Of a DNA stretch of 55,678 nucleotides, positions 25,752 to 34,687 are shown piece by piece. Origin of the DNA: JBCDJG01 sp038748065 (lineage in GTDB: Bacteria; Pseudomonadota; Gammaproteobacteria; Pseudomonadales; Halieaceae); assembly GCA_038748065.1 (NCBI GenBank), contig JBCDJG010000030.1, positions 1 to 55,678 of the forward strand, given 5' to 3'. Positions within the stretch are counted from its first letter, which is position 1, and the number at the start of each line of letters is the position of its first letter. Below the pieces are notes generated by a model, which saw only the letters and a program-made list of their open reading frames with translations, did no database searches and had not been told where the DNA came from. The position numbers and the translations under genes are program-made.

Positions 25752-26936
25752 ATGCAGGAAACCTGGCGATGGTTTGGCCCGAGCGACACGGTAAGTCTTG
25801 AGAATATTGTGCAGGCGGGCGCCAGCGGCGTGGTGACATCGCTGCACGAGGTGCCAACCGGTGATGCCTGGCCGCTCGATGCTATTCAGGCGCGCAAGGC
25901 GGAAATAGAGGCTGCCGGACTCAACTGGGCGGTGGTGGAAAGCATACCCGTGCACAATGATATCAAGACGCGTAGCGGTGATTACTGGCGTCTGATCGAG
26001 AACTACCAGACCTCGCTGCGCAACGTCGGTGCCGCTGGCGTGAACGTGGTGTGCTACAACTTCATGCCCGTGGTGGACTGGACCCGAACCAACTTGGACT
26101 ACGCCCTGCCGAACGCATCGCGTGCCCTGCGTTTTGAGATGACCGACTTTGCGGCCTATGACGTTTATATGTTGGGCAGGGAAGGCGCCGAATTGGATTA
26201 CGAGCCGATCCTGCTCGACAGTGCGCGGGCGCGCTTTGACGCTATGAGCTCAGAGGAGCGAGAGGCGCTGGAGCGCAACATTATCGCGGGGTTACCCGGT
26301 GGTGAGGGCTCCTACGATCGAGACAGCATTCGCCAAGCCATTGGGCAGTTCATTGCCCTGGGAACCGAGGGTCTGCGCGCCAACCTGTTTGCCTTCCTCG
26401 AGGCGGTTGTGCCAGCGGCCGAGGAGGCTGGTGTGCGCCTGTGCATCCACCCCGACGACCCACCCTTCTCGCTGTTTGGCCTGCCCAGGGTCGTCTCGAC
26501 CGCAGCAGACGCACGCGCCCTGTTCGCGGCACAGCCCAGCCGGAGTAACGGCCTGACGCTGTGTGCTGGATCCTTCGGCGCGCGGGGCGATAACGACCTG
26601 GTGGCGATGGTGCGGGAGTTTGGTGAGCGCATCCACTTCGTTCACCTACGCAACGTTAAACGCGAGTCGGATGGCTCATTCTATGAGTCTGAGCACCTCG
26701 ACGGTGACAATGACATGGTGGGCCTGGTGTCAGCACTGCTTGATGAAGAGGACCGTCGCCTGGCGGTCGGACGCTCAGATCGCATCCCGATGAGGCCGGA
26801 TCACGGCCACCTGATGGGTGATGAAATCGGCAAGTCCGGCGTTAATCCTGGCTACTCTTTCGCCGGGCGCATGAAGGGCCTTGCCGAGTTGCGCGGTGTG
26901 ATGCACGCGCTGGAAGCACTGCGAGGTCGTCACTGA
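25752..26936 (+). CDS. uxuA: Mannonate dehydratase
   Basis: UxuA dehydrates D-mannonate to 2-keto-3-deoxygluconate in hexuronate breakdown. The 394-aa protein shows the TIM-barrel family blocks: TWRWFGPSDTVSL at the start, GVVTSLHEVPTG, NYQTSLRNVGAAGVNVVCYNFMPVVDWTRT, LCIHPDDPPFSLFGLPRVVST, and HFVHLRNVK near the end. These carry the His/Cys/Asp residues that bind the metal. It is coupled to kdgK (12-bp gap), and a GGGAAGAG ribosome site overlaps the kdgK end. Mannonate would come from glucuronate or from a Gfo/Idh/MocA-type oxidoreductase; UxuB/UxaC are not present, so the two oxidoreductases next door may take that step. Confidence 0.92.
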   Translation: MQETWRWFGPSDTVSLENIVQAGASGVVTSLHEVPTGDAWPLDAIQARKAEIEAAGLNWAVVESIPVHNDIKTRSGDYWRLIENYQTSLRNVGAAGVNVVCYNFMPVVDWTRTNLDYALPNASRALRFEMTDFAAYDVYMLGREGAELDYEPILLDSARARFDAMSSEEREALERNIIAGLPGGEGSYDRDSIRQAIGQFIALGTEGLRANLFAFLEAVVPAAEEAGVRLCIHPDDPPFSLFGLPRVVSTAADARALFAAQPSRSNGLTLCAGSFGARGDNDLVAMVREFGERIHFVHLRNVKRESDGSFYESEHLDGDNDMVGLVSALLDEEDRRLAVGRSDRIPMRPDHGHLMGDEIGKSGVNPGYSFAGRMKGLAELRGVMHALEALRGRH

Positions 26937-26940
26937 CGGG

Positions 26941-27423
26941 CTAGCTGAGGTTCTTTGACATCAGCTGTTGAGCGCCACGTTCGTCGCCATACGCTTTGTA
27001 CACGCGGTAGTCGATCGCGCCATAGAGCGATGCCTCGCCGTGTTCGTTGGCCAGATAGATCGCGTCAAAGCCCATAGCCTTCGCCACAGCCTCGCCGGCG
27101 AGGCAGAGTGCCGAAGCGATGCCTTTGCCCCGGCATGATGCGGGTACGTAGACGTTGCATATCCAGGGGAGCTTGCCTGGGTCGTAGTCGGTACTGTCTT
27201 GTTCGCGCAAGCTGAGAACGCCCGCGGGCTGGTCACCGAGAGTTGCCACTAGCGTGCAGGGAAGCTGGGAGGCTCCGGAGTCCAATTCGCTGGCAAAGCG
27301 CTCGCGGGTTTGTTGCAGGCTGCGGCCTGAGTACTCGGCCCACTCCTCATCAATCCAGCCAACAACGGGGTCGAGTAAGGCCGGCCGATCCCTCAGGCGG
27401 GTAACGATGGCCTGATCAGACAT
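26941..27423 (-). CDS. GNAT-family N-acetyltransferase
   Basis: The 160-aa enzyme has the acetyl-CoA-binding core of the GNAT fold: VATLGDQPAGVLSL (strand pair), WICNVYVPASCRGKGIASALC with the R/Q-x-x-G-x-G/A pyrophosphate loop, and MGFDAIYLANE followed by LYGAIDYRVYKAYG, the usual C-terminal strand region. It would move an acetyl group to an amine of a small molecule or protein. Its ATG lies 8 bp inside the end of the upstream M20 amidohydrolase gene, so the two are translated together; an acetyl-amino compound metabolised by both is a reasonable guess. It ends 4 bp from the stop of uxuA on the other strand. Confidence 0.8.
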   Translation of the reverse strand: MSDQAIVTRLRDRPALLDPVVGWIDEEWAEYSGRSLQQTRERFASELDSGASQLPCTLVATLGDQPAGVLSLREQDSTDYDPGKLPWICNVYVPASCRGKGIASALCLAGEAVAKAMGFDAIYLANEHGEASLYGAIDYRVYKAYGDERGAQQLMSKNLS

Positions 27424-28585
27424 GCTCGACCTTGCCGGGTGCAGCGCTTGTGAGCATGTTCAACTCGACGAGACGTTCCCAGTAGTTGGCGCCCAAGCCG
27501 ATAATGTCATCGTTGAAGTCATACAGTGGATTGTGCAGGGCGCAGCCGCCGGTACCTGGACCGTTGCCAATCCAGATATAGGAGCCTGGGCGCTCACGCA
27601 GCATAAAGCCAAAGTCTTCGGAGGCCATTGAGGGTGTGGTTTGTGTCTCTACCGCGCCGGCCCCAACAATGTCCTGCGCCGCGGCAATCGCCAGTTCCGT
27701 TTCATCGACAGTGTTCACAGTGGCCGGATAGCGCGGCTCATAGTCCAGGTGCGCTTCTACGCCGTTGGCTGCCGCCGTGTGCTCGACAATCTGGCGCATG
27801 GTCGATTCCACCATGCTCTGGTCTTCCGTGGTGAAGTGGCGCGTACAGCCGCGCAGCGTGACTTCTTCCGGTAGCACGTTCCAGGTATCACCGCCATTGA
27901 CCGCGGTCACACTGACGATGCCTGCGCGTTGTGGGTCCAGCTTGCGAGCAGCGATGACCTGGAGCGCAGATACCATTTGGGCGGCCGCCACAATGCTGTC
28001 AGAGCCCTGGTGCGGCATCGCAGCGTGTGCGCCGCAGCCGCGCAGGGTGATCGTGAAAACATCGAAGGCTGCCATTATCGGCCCCGGGCAAATGGCGAAG
28101 CGGCCGGCGTCGAGCCCCGGCCAGTTATGCATGCCGAAAATGCGCTCCATGGGGAACTCATCGAACAGCCCGTTCTCGATCATTGCGCGCCCACCGCCCT
28201 CGTTTTCCTCCGCGGGCTGGAACACAAAGTGCACGGTGCCAGTGATGTCCGAGCGTTTGGTTAACTGTCGCGCGGCGCCGAGCAGCATTGCCATGTGGCC
28301 GTCATGTCCGCAGCCATGCATCTTGCCGGCATGGACCGAGCGATGCTCGAAGTCATTTTCTTCATCCATGTGCAGCGCGTCCATGTCTGCGCGCAAGCCA
28401 ACCGAAGGCCCATGACCGCGCGTCATGGTGCCGATTACACCCGTTCCGGCGAGGCCGGTTGTGACGTCAAGACCGAGGTCCTTCAGCTCACGCGCGATGA
28501 TGTCGGCAGTACGGTGCTCTTCGAAGGCCGTCTCGGGGTGGCGGTGCAGGTCACGTCGGATTGTGGCGAGCGGCGTTTGGGACAT
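27416..28585 (-). CDS. M20-family amidohydrolase (hippurate hydrolase-like)
   Basis: The 389-aa zinc hydrolase belongs to the M20D amidohydrolases that split N-acyl amino acids and similar amides. The start at ATG 28585 gives MSQTPLATIRRDLHRHPETAFEE, the family opening. Metal and active-site blocks follow in order: GLRADMDALHM, MHGCGHDGHMAMLLGAA, VFQPAEENEGGGRAM (catalytic Glu), MPHQGSDSI and SMASEDFGFML near the C-terminus. The enzyme is cytoplasmic, with no signal peptide. It leads a two-gene operon with the GNAT gene. The substrate cannot be told from sequence. Confidence 0.88.
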   Translation of the reverse strand: MSQTPLATIRRDLHRHPETAFEEHRTADIIARELKDLGLDVTTGLAGTGVIGTMTRGHGPSVGLRADMDALHMDEENDFEHRSVHAGKMHGCGHDGHMAMLLGAARQLTKRSDITGTVHFVFQPAEENEGGGRAMIENGLFDEFPMERIFGMHNWPGLDAGRFAICPGPIMAAFDVFTITLRGCGAHAAMPHQGSDSIVAAAQMVSALQVIAARKLDPQRAGIVSVTAVNGGDTWNVLPEEVTLRGCTRHFTTEDQSMVESTMRQIVEHTAAANGVEAHLDYEPRYPATVNTVDETELAIAAAQDIVGAGAVETQTTPSMASEDFGFMLRERPGSYIWIGNGPGTGGCALHNPLYDFNDDIIGLGANYWERLVELNMLTSAAPGKVEHV

Positions 28586-28630
28586 GACGGGAGACCTGCG
28601 GTATGTGATGACGGATAGGGTTGCGGGTGT

Positions 28631-28682
28631 CCAGCACAAAAAGTGCTGGATGCCGCCTCTGCAGGACAGAGCGGCATCCAGC
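28631..28682. repeat. Two overlapping, mutually exclusive hairpins
   Basis: CCAGCAC (28631-28637) pairs with GTGCTGG (28643-28649) across AAAAA. The GCTGG part of the same arm starts a second, longer stem: GCTGGATGCCGCCTCTG (28645-28661) against CAGAGCGGCATCCAGC (28667-28682), which needs one bulged base. The two folds cannot form together. No T run follows, so this is not a plain terminator. It lies 46 bp upstream of the M20 gene start and about 250 bp upstream of the gene at 28929. Confidence 0.45.
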
Positions 28683-28928
28683 CATGCGCATCACCCACAC
28701 GGTGATTTCAATGCGAATAGAGTAACGAGAAAGCCTGTTTTGCAGAAACCACCTTTGATGATGGAATCCATTCTTCCGGCTTATGAGTGACAGCTGGCTA
28801 CGTCACCTTTACCTACGGCGAATGATCATCAAGTTTGGCGTTTCCACTTATCCGCACAAATTGTTAGGCCTGGTATCGGGGCATGATTAAGCTCAGCAAC
28901 ACTTAAGAACTGCTGCGAGGATAACTTC
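28683..28928. other. Intergenic region without recognisable genes
   Basis: This stretch completes a 343-bp gap between the divergent M20 and C45-like genes. It must hold the promoter for 28929 and possibly that for the M20 operon. I see no strong hexamers, no palindrome beyond the hairpins at 28631-28682, and no open frame worth calling. A GAGGA ribosome site sits at the far end before the ATG. Confidence 0.5.
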
Positions 28929-31196
28929 ATGCCTGCTACCACGCCCGCCGTAAAGCTCTATGACGACGCGGATGACTTCGTCCACGACCTGGACCTGGAG
29001 GCAAACTACAGCGGCCACAGCTGTATCGATCTCATCGCCAAGTTGACCGAGTGTCACTACGCTTTTTTCTTTTGCGCTCGACGGCTGGAGGGTCAAGGTT
29101 ACGAGCACAGTGGCTATGGCGAGGCGCGCGCCCTGCTCGACACGGCCCTGCTCCATCTGAACAAGGCCAAGTGGCTCATTGGTGGCATTACCGGTGCCTA
29201 CAATGGCGTGCGCCTGTCAGCGGATAAGGCGGCGGATGCGGCTGCCGGCTGGGCTGCCGCCGAGGATATGCTCGCGCTTGTGGGGGAGGTCAGGGCTAGC
29301 CTCGGTGACAAAGCGGCCTTGTATGCGATCGCGCCCCGGCAGCCTGAGCTGGATTACCTGGGTACGGAGGTGCTGCGCGCCGATGGTTTCCCGGTTGTGC
29401 CTGCGATCTGTCCGATTGTCGTTGTCCGGGGGTCATCCTACGAGATGGGTTACCAGTACGCACAGCAAACGCTGCAGATTTTTGGCGAGTTCATTTTCTC
29501 CAGGTTCGCTGCGCTGCGCTTCACATCCACGAGGCTGGAGGTTATCAGCAAGTTTGAGGCACAGCTGCGCCAGCACACGCCCGAAATACTGGACATGTGC
29601 AGGGGCTGGGCCGATGCAGTGACGGATAGCGGTTTGCCCATGGCTTATGAGAATGTGCTGCACATGTGGGCGTCTACCGATGAGCCTGCAAGTCGGCTCG
29701 AAGATGTAAGCTGGCCTTTTCTGGGTAACGACAAGCTGCTTGCCGCCATGTATTTCGGCCAGCAGGCCTTTATCCAGTCGGCTCGGAAACAGCTGGAAGC
29801 GTCCGCTGCGGCAGGTCTGGATTCGCCGCTGGAGCGCTGCAGCGGGTTCTGTGCCTGGGGCGAGGCGACCAGCGACGGTCGTCTCAAAGCCGCGAGCACG
29901 ACCGACCATGACTGCTGGATGCAAGTGACCATTGTTGCTTATCCGGACGAGGGCAATGACTTCATTTATACGCCCTTCAGTGCTCACGGTGGATGGATTC
30001 CCGGCATGGGTGTGAGTGGGATGGCGGGTCACCCGGGCATGAACAATCGCGGTGTGGCCTATGTCCACCACGGCGGCGAGCCTCATGTGATGGAGCCCGA
30101 GCACAGCTGGGGTTACGGCGTCATGCGCGGTGCGACGACGTTCCACGGATTGCGCTACGCAAACAGCGCCCGTGATGCCTACGACCAGGTCATGAGCTAT
30201 CCCATCGGCAACGTAGGGTGTGCGCTGGGGTCCGCCGGTGGGCAGTGGGCGGATCATCACAACGGCTACGTCTTTGAAAGCCGCTACCGTAGTGAAGAGC
30301 ATCCTGAGGGTCTGGTCAGGACTTGCACCTTTGATCATCAAGGCAAGAGCCACAGCATTCTCTACACGGGGAACAGTTCCCTGCATGCGGACGCCTCCTC
30401 GTTGAATCACGGGCATGCTGAGGGTGTGATGGAGTACGATATTGAGCGCGGCTGGCACACCTACGACGCCAGCAAGTTTGCCGCGTCGAATATGATAGTT
30501 TCTGCTTTGCGCATGTGCGCCGGACCGACCGGCGCAGAGCGGAACAAGTGTTTCTTTGATCTCTCCATTCCTGCCTCGGGCCACATCGACGATACCTTTG
30601 TCGAGCGACTTTACGCAACGCCCCAACGCGATATCCCCGCAGCAGAGGACTATCCAGAGCGCGTTCGCCAAATCGCCGAGGAGGGCTATCGCTTTGCTGC
30701 CAGCCCGGGCCATCGGGGCAACGCATTCACCAGCCTGATGTTTCCGGACGATGGCGATCAGGGGCTCTACAGCGGCTGCGTCGGTCCAATCAACTACCAT
30801 CACGTGCCCCGTGGGGCCACCCATGGCTTCTACTACTATGGCGAGACTAACGCCTACTGGACCTTGCGCCTTGCAGACACTGCCGAGGGCATGGCCCAGG
30901 ATGCAAGGGCGCGCCTGCTTGAAGATAGCGAAGCTGCAGCGCGTGAATTAAGCGCGCTCGATGCAGGCTATGCGGGAAAGAGCCATTTGGATGGCTTTTT
31001 GACAGCGGCGCGAGCCGCGCTGACCGCCGGCGACCAAGCCTTTGGTGAGCTCTCCAATGTGGCGTCGGCGCGGGAAGAAAGTGCAGTGCTGTCGCGCGCA
31101 CTGCGTTTGTTCACCACCGGCCAGGTGCGGGCGCGCCAGGTGTTGAACGCGCTAGCGCCGATCAAGGTGCTGGACTACCCCGGCGGCGAGAGCTGA
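28929..31196 (+). CDS. Large C45-like (acyl-CoA:6-APA acyltransferase-related) hydrolase, copy A
   Basis: The 755-aa protein is a near-twin of the 753-aa product at 47579. The centre has features of the C45 Ntn-hydrolase family: GSSYEMGYQYA (about 168-178), CRGWADAV, and RCSGFCAWGEAT (303-314) with C304 the best nucleophile candidate, followed by STTDHDCW in place of the usual GRN-x-D. Typical C45 enzymes are 350-400 aa; the extra N-terminal ~160 residues (helical, HSCIDLIAKLTECHY) and a long C-terminal part make this a distinct type. A glycine-rich stretch (HGGWIPGMGVSGMAGHPGMNNRG) and the motif PDDGDQGLYSGC are shared by both copies. No signal peptide is seen. It ends with a 22-bp overlap of the convergent LysR gene. 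Probable activity is amide or peptide cleavage or acyl transfer; the substrate is unknown. Confidence 0.7.
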   Translation: MPATTPAVKLYDDADDFVHDLDLEANYSGHSCIDLIAKLTECHYAFFFCARRLEGQGYEHSGYGEARALLDTALLHLNKAKWLIGGITGAYNGVRLSADKAADAAAGWAAAEDMLALVGEVRASLGDKAALYAIAPRQPELDYLGTEVLRADGFPVVPAICPIVVVRGSSYEMGYQYAQQTLQIFGEFIFSRFAALRFTSTRLEVISKFEAQLRQHTPEILDMCRGWADAVTDSGLPMAYENVLHMWASTDEPASRLEDVSWPFLGNDKLLAAMYFGQQAFIQSARKQLEASAAAGLDSPLERCSGFCAWGEATSDGRLKAASTTDHDCWMQVTIVAYPDEGNDFIYTPFSAHGGWIPGMGVSGMAGHPGMNNRGVAYVHHGGEPHVMEPEHSWGYGVMRGATTFHGLRYANSARDAYDQVMSYPIGNVGCALGSAGGQWADHHNGYVFESRYRSEEHPEGLVRTCTFDHQGKSHSILYTGNSSLHADASSLNHGHAEGVMEYDIERGWHTYDASKFAASNMIVSALRMCAGPTGAERNKCFFDLSIPASGHIDDTFVERLYATPQRDIPAAEDYPERVRQIAEEGYRFAASPGHRGNAFTSLMFPDDGDQGLYSGCVGPINYHHVPRGATHGFYYYGETNAYWTLRLADTAEGMAQDARARLLEDSEAAARELSALDAGYAGKSHLDGFLTAARAALTAGDQAFGELSNVASAREESAVLSRALRLFTTGQVRARQVLNALAPIKVLDYPGGES

Positions 31197-32128
31197 TCAG
31201 GCTGTAGCGTCGGCGGGCGTATACGCTCCTCTATGGTCTTGGCGACGATCTCACGGAACCATTGGTGCTCCGGGTCGCTATCGAAGCGAGCGTTCCAGGC
31301 CAGGCCAACTTCAAAGTTGTCGACGTCGAGTGGGAGTTCAAGCGCACGAAGATCAGCGGCGTGCGCCGCGTACTCAAAGACCTGTCGCGGTAATACCGCG
31401 ACAGCGTCGGTGCCCTCTACTGACCGGGCGGCTGACACGGGGGTGCTGAATTCGCCAATAATGTTCGGGCGAAACTCCTGGCTGGCAAAGTAAAGCTGGG
31501 CGCGCGTCATGAAGGTGTCATCGGTGGGCATCCTTACGATCACCTGGTCAGCCTCAGCCAGCTCGGCTTCCGCCAGCGTATCACCATAACGCTGAGACTT
31601 GGCCCAAACGATGGCGACCAGTCGGTCATGGTAGACGCCTTGAAAGCGGATATTGTCACCGGACTCCTCGAAATTCAGAAACGGCCCGATGAGCAGGTCC
31701 AGGTGGCCAGTTCGAAGCCTGCCACGGGTGTTTGTATCAACCGGCGGGAAATGCAGGGATACGCCAGGGGCGATTTTGCGCAGCTGTGCCAATAGCGGAC
31801 CGCCGATCTCATTGACCACAAATCCAGCGGTAGCCACGGTAAAGGTACGCTTGAGTTTTTCTGGTTCGAGGTGCACCTCCTCCAGCAGTTCCTCTACCAG
31901 CTGGATGATTTCCTCGACGGGCTCAACCAGCCGCGTGGCCATGGGGGTCGGCACCATGGAACGGCCAGAGCGCACGAAAAGCTCATCTTCGAAGGCCCAG
32001 CGCAGGCGACCCAGCGCGGTGCTGACGGCAGACTGGGAGATGCCAACCTTCTTGGCAACCTGCGTGGTATTGGGCTCACGCTGCAGTTCGCGCAGCAGGT
32101 AGAGCAGGTTCAGGTCTACCCTGCGCAT
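31175..32128 (-). CDS. LysR-family regulator (relative of the 43640 and 45402 genes)
   Basis: The 317-aa protein starts MRRVDLNLLYLLRELQREPNT, with a helix-turn-helix around VAKKVGISQSAVSTALGRLRWAF and ELFVRSGRSMVPTP. The rest is the inducer-binding part, ending DPEHQWFREIVAKTIEE. This start and ending are shared almost word for word with the two regulators at 43640 and 45402, making a three-member set in one locus. The opening resembles the NodD/LinR-type LysR branch. It is divergent from the class II aldolase gene (241-bp gap) and convergent with copy A (22-bp overlap), so either direction could be its target. Confidence 0.88.
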   Translation of the reverse strand: MRRVDLNLLYLLRELQREPNTTQVAKKVGISQSAVSTALGRLRWAFEDELFVRSGRSMVPTPMATRLVEPVEEIIQLVEELLEEVHLEPEKLKRTFTVATAGFVVNEIGGPLLAQLRKIAPGVSLHFPPVDTNTRGRLRTGHLDLLIGPFLNFEESGDNIRFQGVYHDRLVAIVWAKSQRYGDTLAEAELAEADQVIVRMPTDDTFMTRAQLYFASQEFRPNIIGEFSTPVSAARSVEGTDAVAVLPRQVFEYAAHAADLRALELPLDVDNFEVGLAWNARFDSDPEHQWFREIVAKTIEERIRPPTLQPDQLSPPG

Positions 32129-32369
32129 GACTGAAGCACTTTGAAGGGCGTCTGATACGCAGGCATAGAGCGCGTGGGGCTGCTGGCTATACAGGGCATC
32201 AGGCTATGGTAGCGTAGTTTGAGCGGCAAAATAAAAGCCCCCTGAGGGTCGAAAGTGCTTTTGCCCGTTGTGAAAGTGTGGCGACATGACTTAATATCAA
32301 GACAAATGGCTGGCGGAAGGGGTCAATGCCCCTTGCGGGGACCTATCTGCTTTCAGCCCGATTGCATAT

Positions 32370-33128
32370 GTGAGGCAGCAAGTGACAGAACTTAAGTCTA
32401 TAAGTCCAGAGGGAGATGTGCACTCTGCTATGTTCGCGCAGCGCGAGGATTTTGCGCTCGCGCACCGCATCATTGCCTATGAGGACATGCACGAGGGGGT
32501 TGGCAATCATCTATCACTCATGACGTCCGACGACAGCGGAGCCATGTTTGTAACCCCGGGGCACAAGTACTTCGCCGACATTCAGTCAGACGATGTGCTG
32601 CTGATGGATCGCGAGGGAGCGGTTGTTGCTAGCACGGCGACCCCAAATCAGGCGGCCTGGTGCCTCCACAAGCCCATACACGATGCCCGTCGAGACGCCC
32701 GGTGTGTCATTCATTTGCATGCCTTGCATGCTACCGCACTGATGATGCGCGAGGGGGGTATGCTCGATACGCGTGGCAGCCAGGCGGCGGCAATGTTTCA
32801 TCAGCATGTCGCCTACTATGACAGCTACGACGGCGTTTTACGCGAGAACGAAGAGGGCGAGGCTATGGCCCGTGTTCTTGGAGAGCGCTCGGTGCTGGTA
32901 CTTCGAAACCACGGGTTTATCGTGGTCGGGCCGAGCCTGGATATCGCCCTTGAATTGGCTTACTACTTCGAGCGCGCATGCCGACTGCAGCTGCTTGCCC
33001 AGGGCAGTGGCGAGCGGCTGAACCAGATTCCCGAGGACATGGTTGCCGAAATCTGCAAAGAGGAGCGCCTCTATCTCGGTCGCTATCTGCCGGGGCTTAG
33101 AGCCTATTTCCAGAGCCGGGGCCTGTAG
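32370..33128 (+). CDS. Class II aldolase/adducin-family protein
   Basis: The protein (252 aa from GTG 32370; ATG 32430 or GTG 32382 are alternatives) has the class II aldolase fold. Blocks are GVGNHLSLMT (substrate loop), VTPGHKYF, CVIHLHALHATALM with the metal His pair, and VLRNHGFIVVG with the third metal His. Members cleave or epimerise sugar phosphates or decarboxylate and aldol-cleave organic acids using zinc. It is divergent from the LysR gene at 31175 and is followed 38 bp later by the POT transporter gene, probably in one transcript. The N-terminal ~20 residues before FALAHRIIAYEDM may be over-extended. Confidence 0.82.
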   Translation: MRQQVTELKSISPEGDVHSAMFAQREDFALAHRIIAYEDMHEGVGNHLSLMTSDDSGAMFVTPGHKYFADIQSDDVLLMDREGAVVASTATPNQAAWCLHKPIHDARRDARCVIHLHALHATALMMREGGMLDTRGSQAAAMFHQHVAYYDSYDGVLRENEEGEAMARVLGERSVLVLRNHGFIVVGPSLDIALELAYYFERACRLQLLAQGSGERLNQIPEDMVAEICKEERLYLGRYLPGLRAYFQSRGL

Positions 33129-33166
33129 TTGCGTGATTGCTTCAGCAGAACGCCGGTGATGCGCCG

Positions 33167-34687
33167 ATGAACGTGAGCGCAGCGCCTGCCTCGGAGCGAC
33201 AGGGGCTCTTCCTGCTGTCGGGCGTTGAGATGTGGGAGCGTTTCAGCTACCACATGATGCGCGCCATGCTGGTGCTTTTTCTCACGGCGCCCGTGGCGGC
33301 TCAGGGCTTTGGCTGGGCCAGTGCCGACGCCTACAAGCTCTATGGTTTCTATACAGGGCTCATCTACGTGACCCCTGTTGTCGGCGGTTGGTTAGCGGAC
33401 CGTCGCTTGGGGCTGCAGCCTGCTCTGATCCTCGGTGCCAGCCTGATGTGTCTGGGTCACTTCTTGATGGCGGGCCCCGCGATCGCCCCGTGGCTGGCGG
33501 ACACGGCCTCCAATGGCGGTGTATCGATAGTGCTGGAAACCGCCGGTGTTCCCTTCGCTCAGATCTCGAGAGGCGAGATACAACCAGCGCTGGCCGAAGC
33601 TGCGCTCGCGCACGCGGGTAACGCCGCTGCCGCAGAAGAATTACTGGGGCTCGTGTCGCTCACCTACCAGGCGATTACCTTCAGCTTCTACGCCGCACTG
33701 GGTAGCCTCATCATTGGCGCCGGTTTTTTCCTGCCCTCAGCATCGAGCCTGCTTGGCAAAATATACGGTAGCGACGGGCCACAGCGCGAGCGCGGCTTCT
33801 TCATTTTTTACCTTTCAATTAATATTGGTGCGACGCTCGCGCCTATCGCTGCGGGTATTTTCGGCGAGCGTCTCGGCTGGCACTTCGGCTTTACGGTCGC
33901 CGGCTTTGCCATGGCGGTGGGGCTGTCAGTGTTCCTGATTTTTCGGCGGCGTATGATTGGCGATGTCGGACGCTATCCGCCCGCTCGACCCGCGAAAGTC
34001 GAACGAGTTGAAAGTCAGGCCGTCGAAACGTCCGCCGTGGTGAAAGACCGTCTGGTGGTTTTGCTGATACTGGCCGCTTTCACCTTCTTGTCTGATCTCT
34101 GCCTGGGCCAGATCGGGGGGCTGCTGAATGTGCTGACCCGAGACCGGGTAGACCGGGTGATTCTGGGTTACGAATGGCCGACGGTCTGGTTCCAGACCTT
34201 CTATCCGTTTTTCATCGTGGTGTTCCTCGCGCTGCTGGTCTGGTTGACCCGCCTGCTTGACCGCGTGGGGCGGAATCCGCCAGTGTCCTTGAAGTTTTCC
34301 ATCGGCTTTGGCTTTTTAAGCCTTGGCCTGCTGGTCATCATCACGGCGATGAAGGTGGACGGCATGATCAACCCGCTGTACATCGTGGTGATGTATGCGC
34401 TCATGGCGGCGGGCGAGGTCCTGATCTACCCGGTCGCGCGCGCCATGGTGACGCGCTACGCGCCGCAAGACAGGACAGTGACCTTTATGGGCGTGCTCTT
34501 TCTCATGGGCGCTTTCGGGTCGATTGCCAGTGGCTACGTAGCGGCTCTGTCCGTGAGGGTGGGGGAAGTGACAGTATTTACCGGCCTGGTGGCGGCAACC
34601 TCACTGGCGGTCGTGTTTCTCGCTGCATTTTCACCCTGGTTCGCCCGCATGAGCCATGGGCTGGAGAGCGTCAGACCGAGAGGCTGA
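33167..34687 (+). CDS. Proton-dependent oligopeptide transporter (POT family)
   Basis: The 506-aa membrane protein takes up di- and tripeptides or peptide-like compounds with protons. The first helix has the POT signature GVEMWERFSYHMMRAMLVLF, whose ERFS/Y-type motif couples protons. It is followed by YTGLIYVTPVVGGWLADRR with the family's GG-x-x-AD-R motif, and a mid-protein FFIFYLSINIGATLAP block. About 12-14 helices are visible. ATG 33167 (MNVSAAPASERQG) is taken; an earlier GTG is in poor context. The gene overlaps the convergent MFS gene by 57 bp. A peptide transporter next to an M19 dipeptidase and C45-type enzymes supports a peptide/amide diet for this locus. Confidence 0.88.
   Translation: MNVSAAPASERQGLFLLSGVEMWERFSYHMMRAMLVLFLTAPVAAQGFGWASADAYKLYGFYTGLIYVTPVVGGWLADRRLGLQPALILGASLMCLGHFLMAGPAIAPWLADTASNGGVSIVLETAGVPFAQISRGEIQPALAEAALAHAGNAAAAEELLGLVSLTYQAITFSFYAALGSLIIGAGFFLPSASSLLGKIYGSDGPQRERGFFIFYLSINIGATLAPIAAGIFGERLGWHFGFTVAGFAMAVGLSVFLIFRRRMIGDVGRYPPARPAKVERVESQAVETSAVVKDRLVVLLILAAFTFLSDLCLGQIGGLLNVLTRDRVDRVILGYEWPTVWFQTFYPFFIVVFLALLVWLTRLLDRVGRNPPVSLKFSIGFGFLSLGLLVIITAMKVDGMINPLYIVVMYALMAAGEVLIYPVARAMVTRYAPQDRTVTFMGVLFLMGAFGSIASGYVAALSVRVGEVTVFTGLVAATSLAVVFLAAFSPWFARMSHGLESVRPRG

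Noticed and set aside
29433..30824. Open frame of 463 codons on the minus strand inside C45-like copy A
   Set aside because: It is the antisense of a well-conserved gene in GC-rich DNA, its product resembles no known protein, and the twin gene at 47579 has only broken antisense frames.
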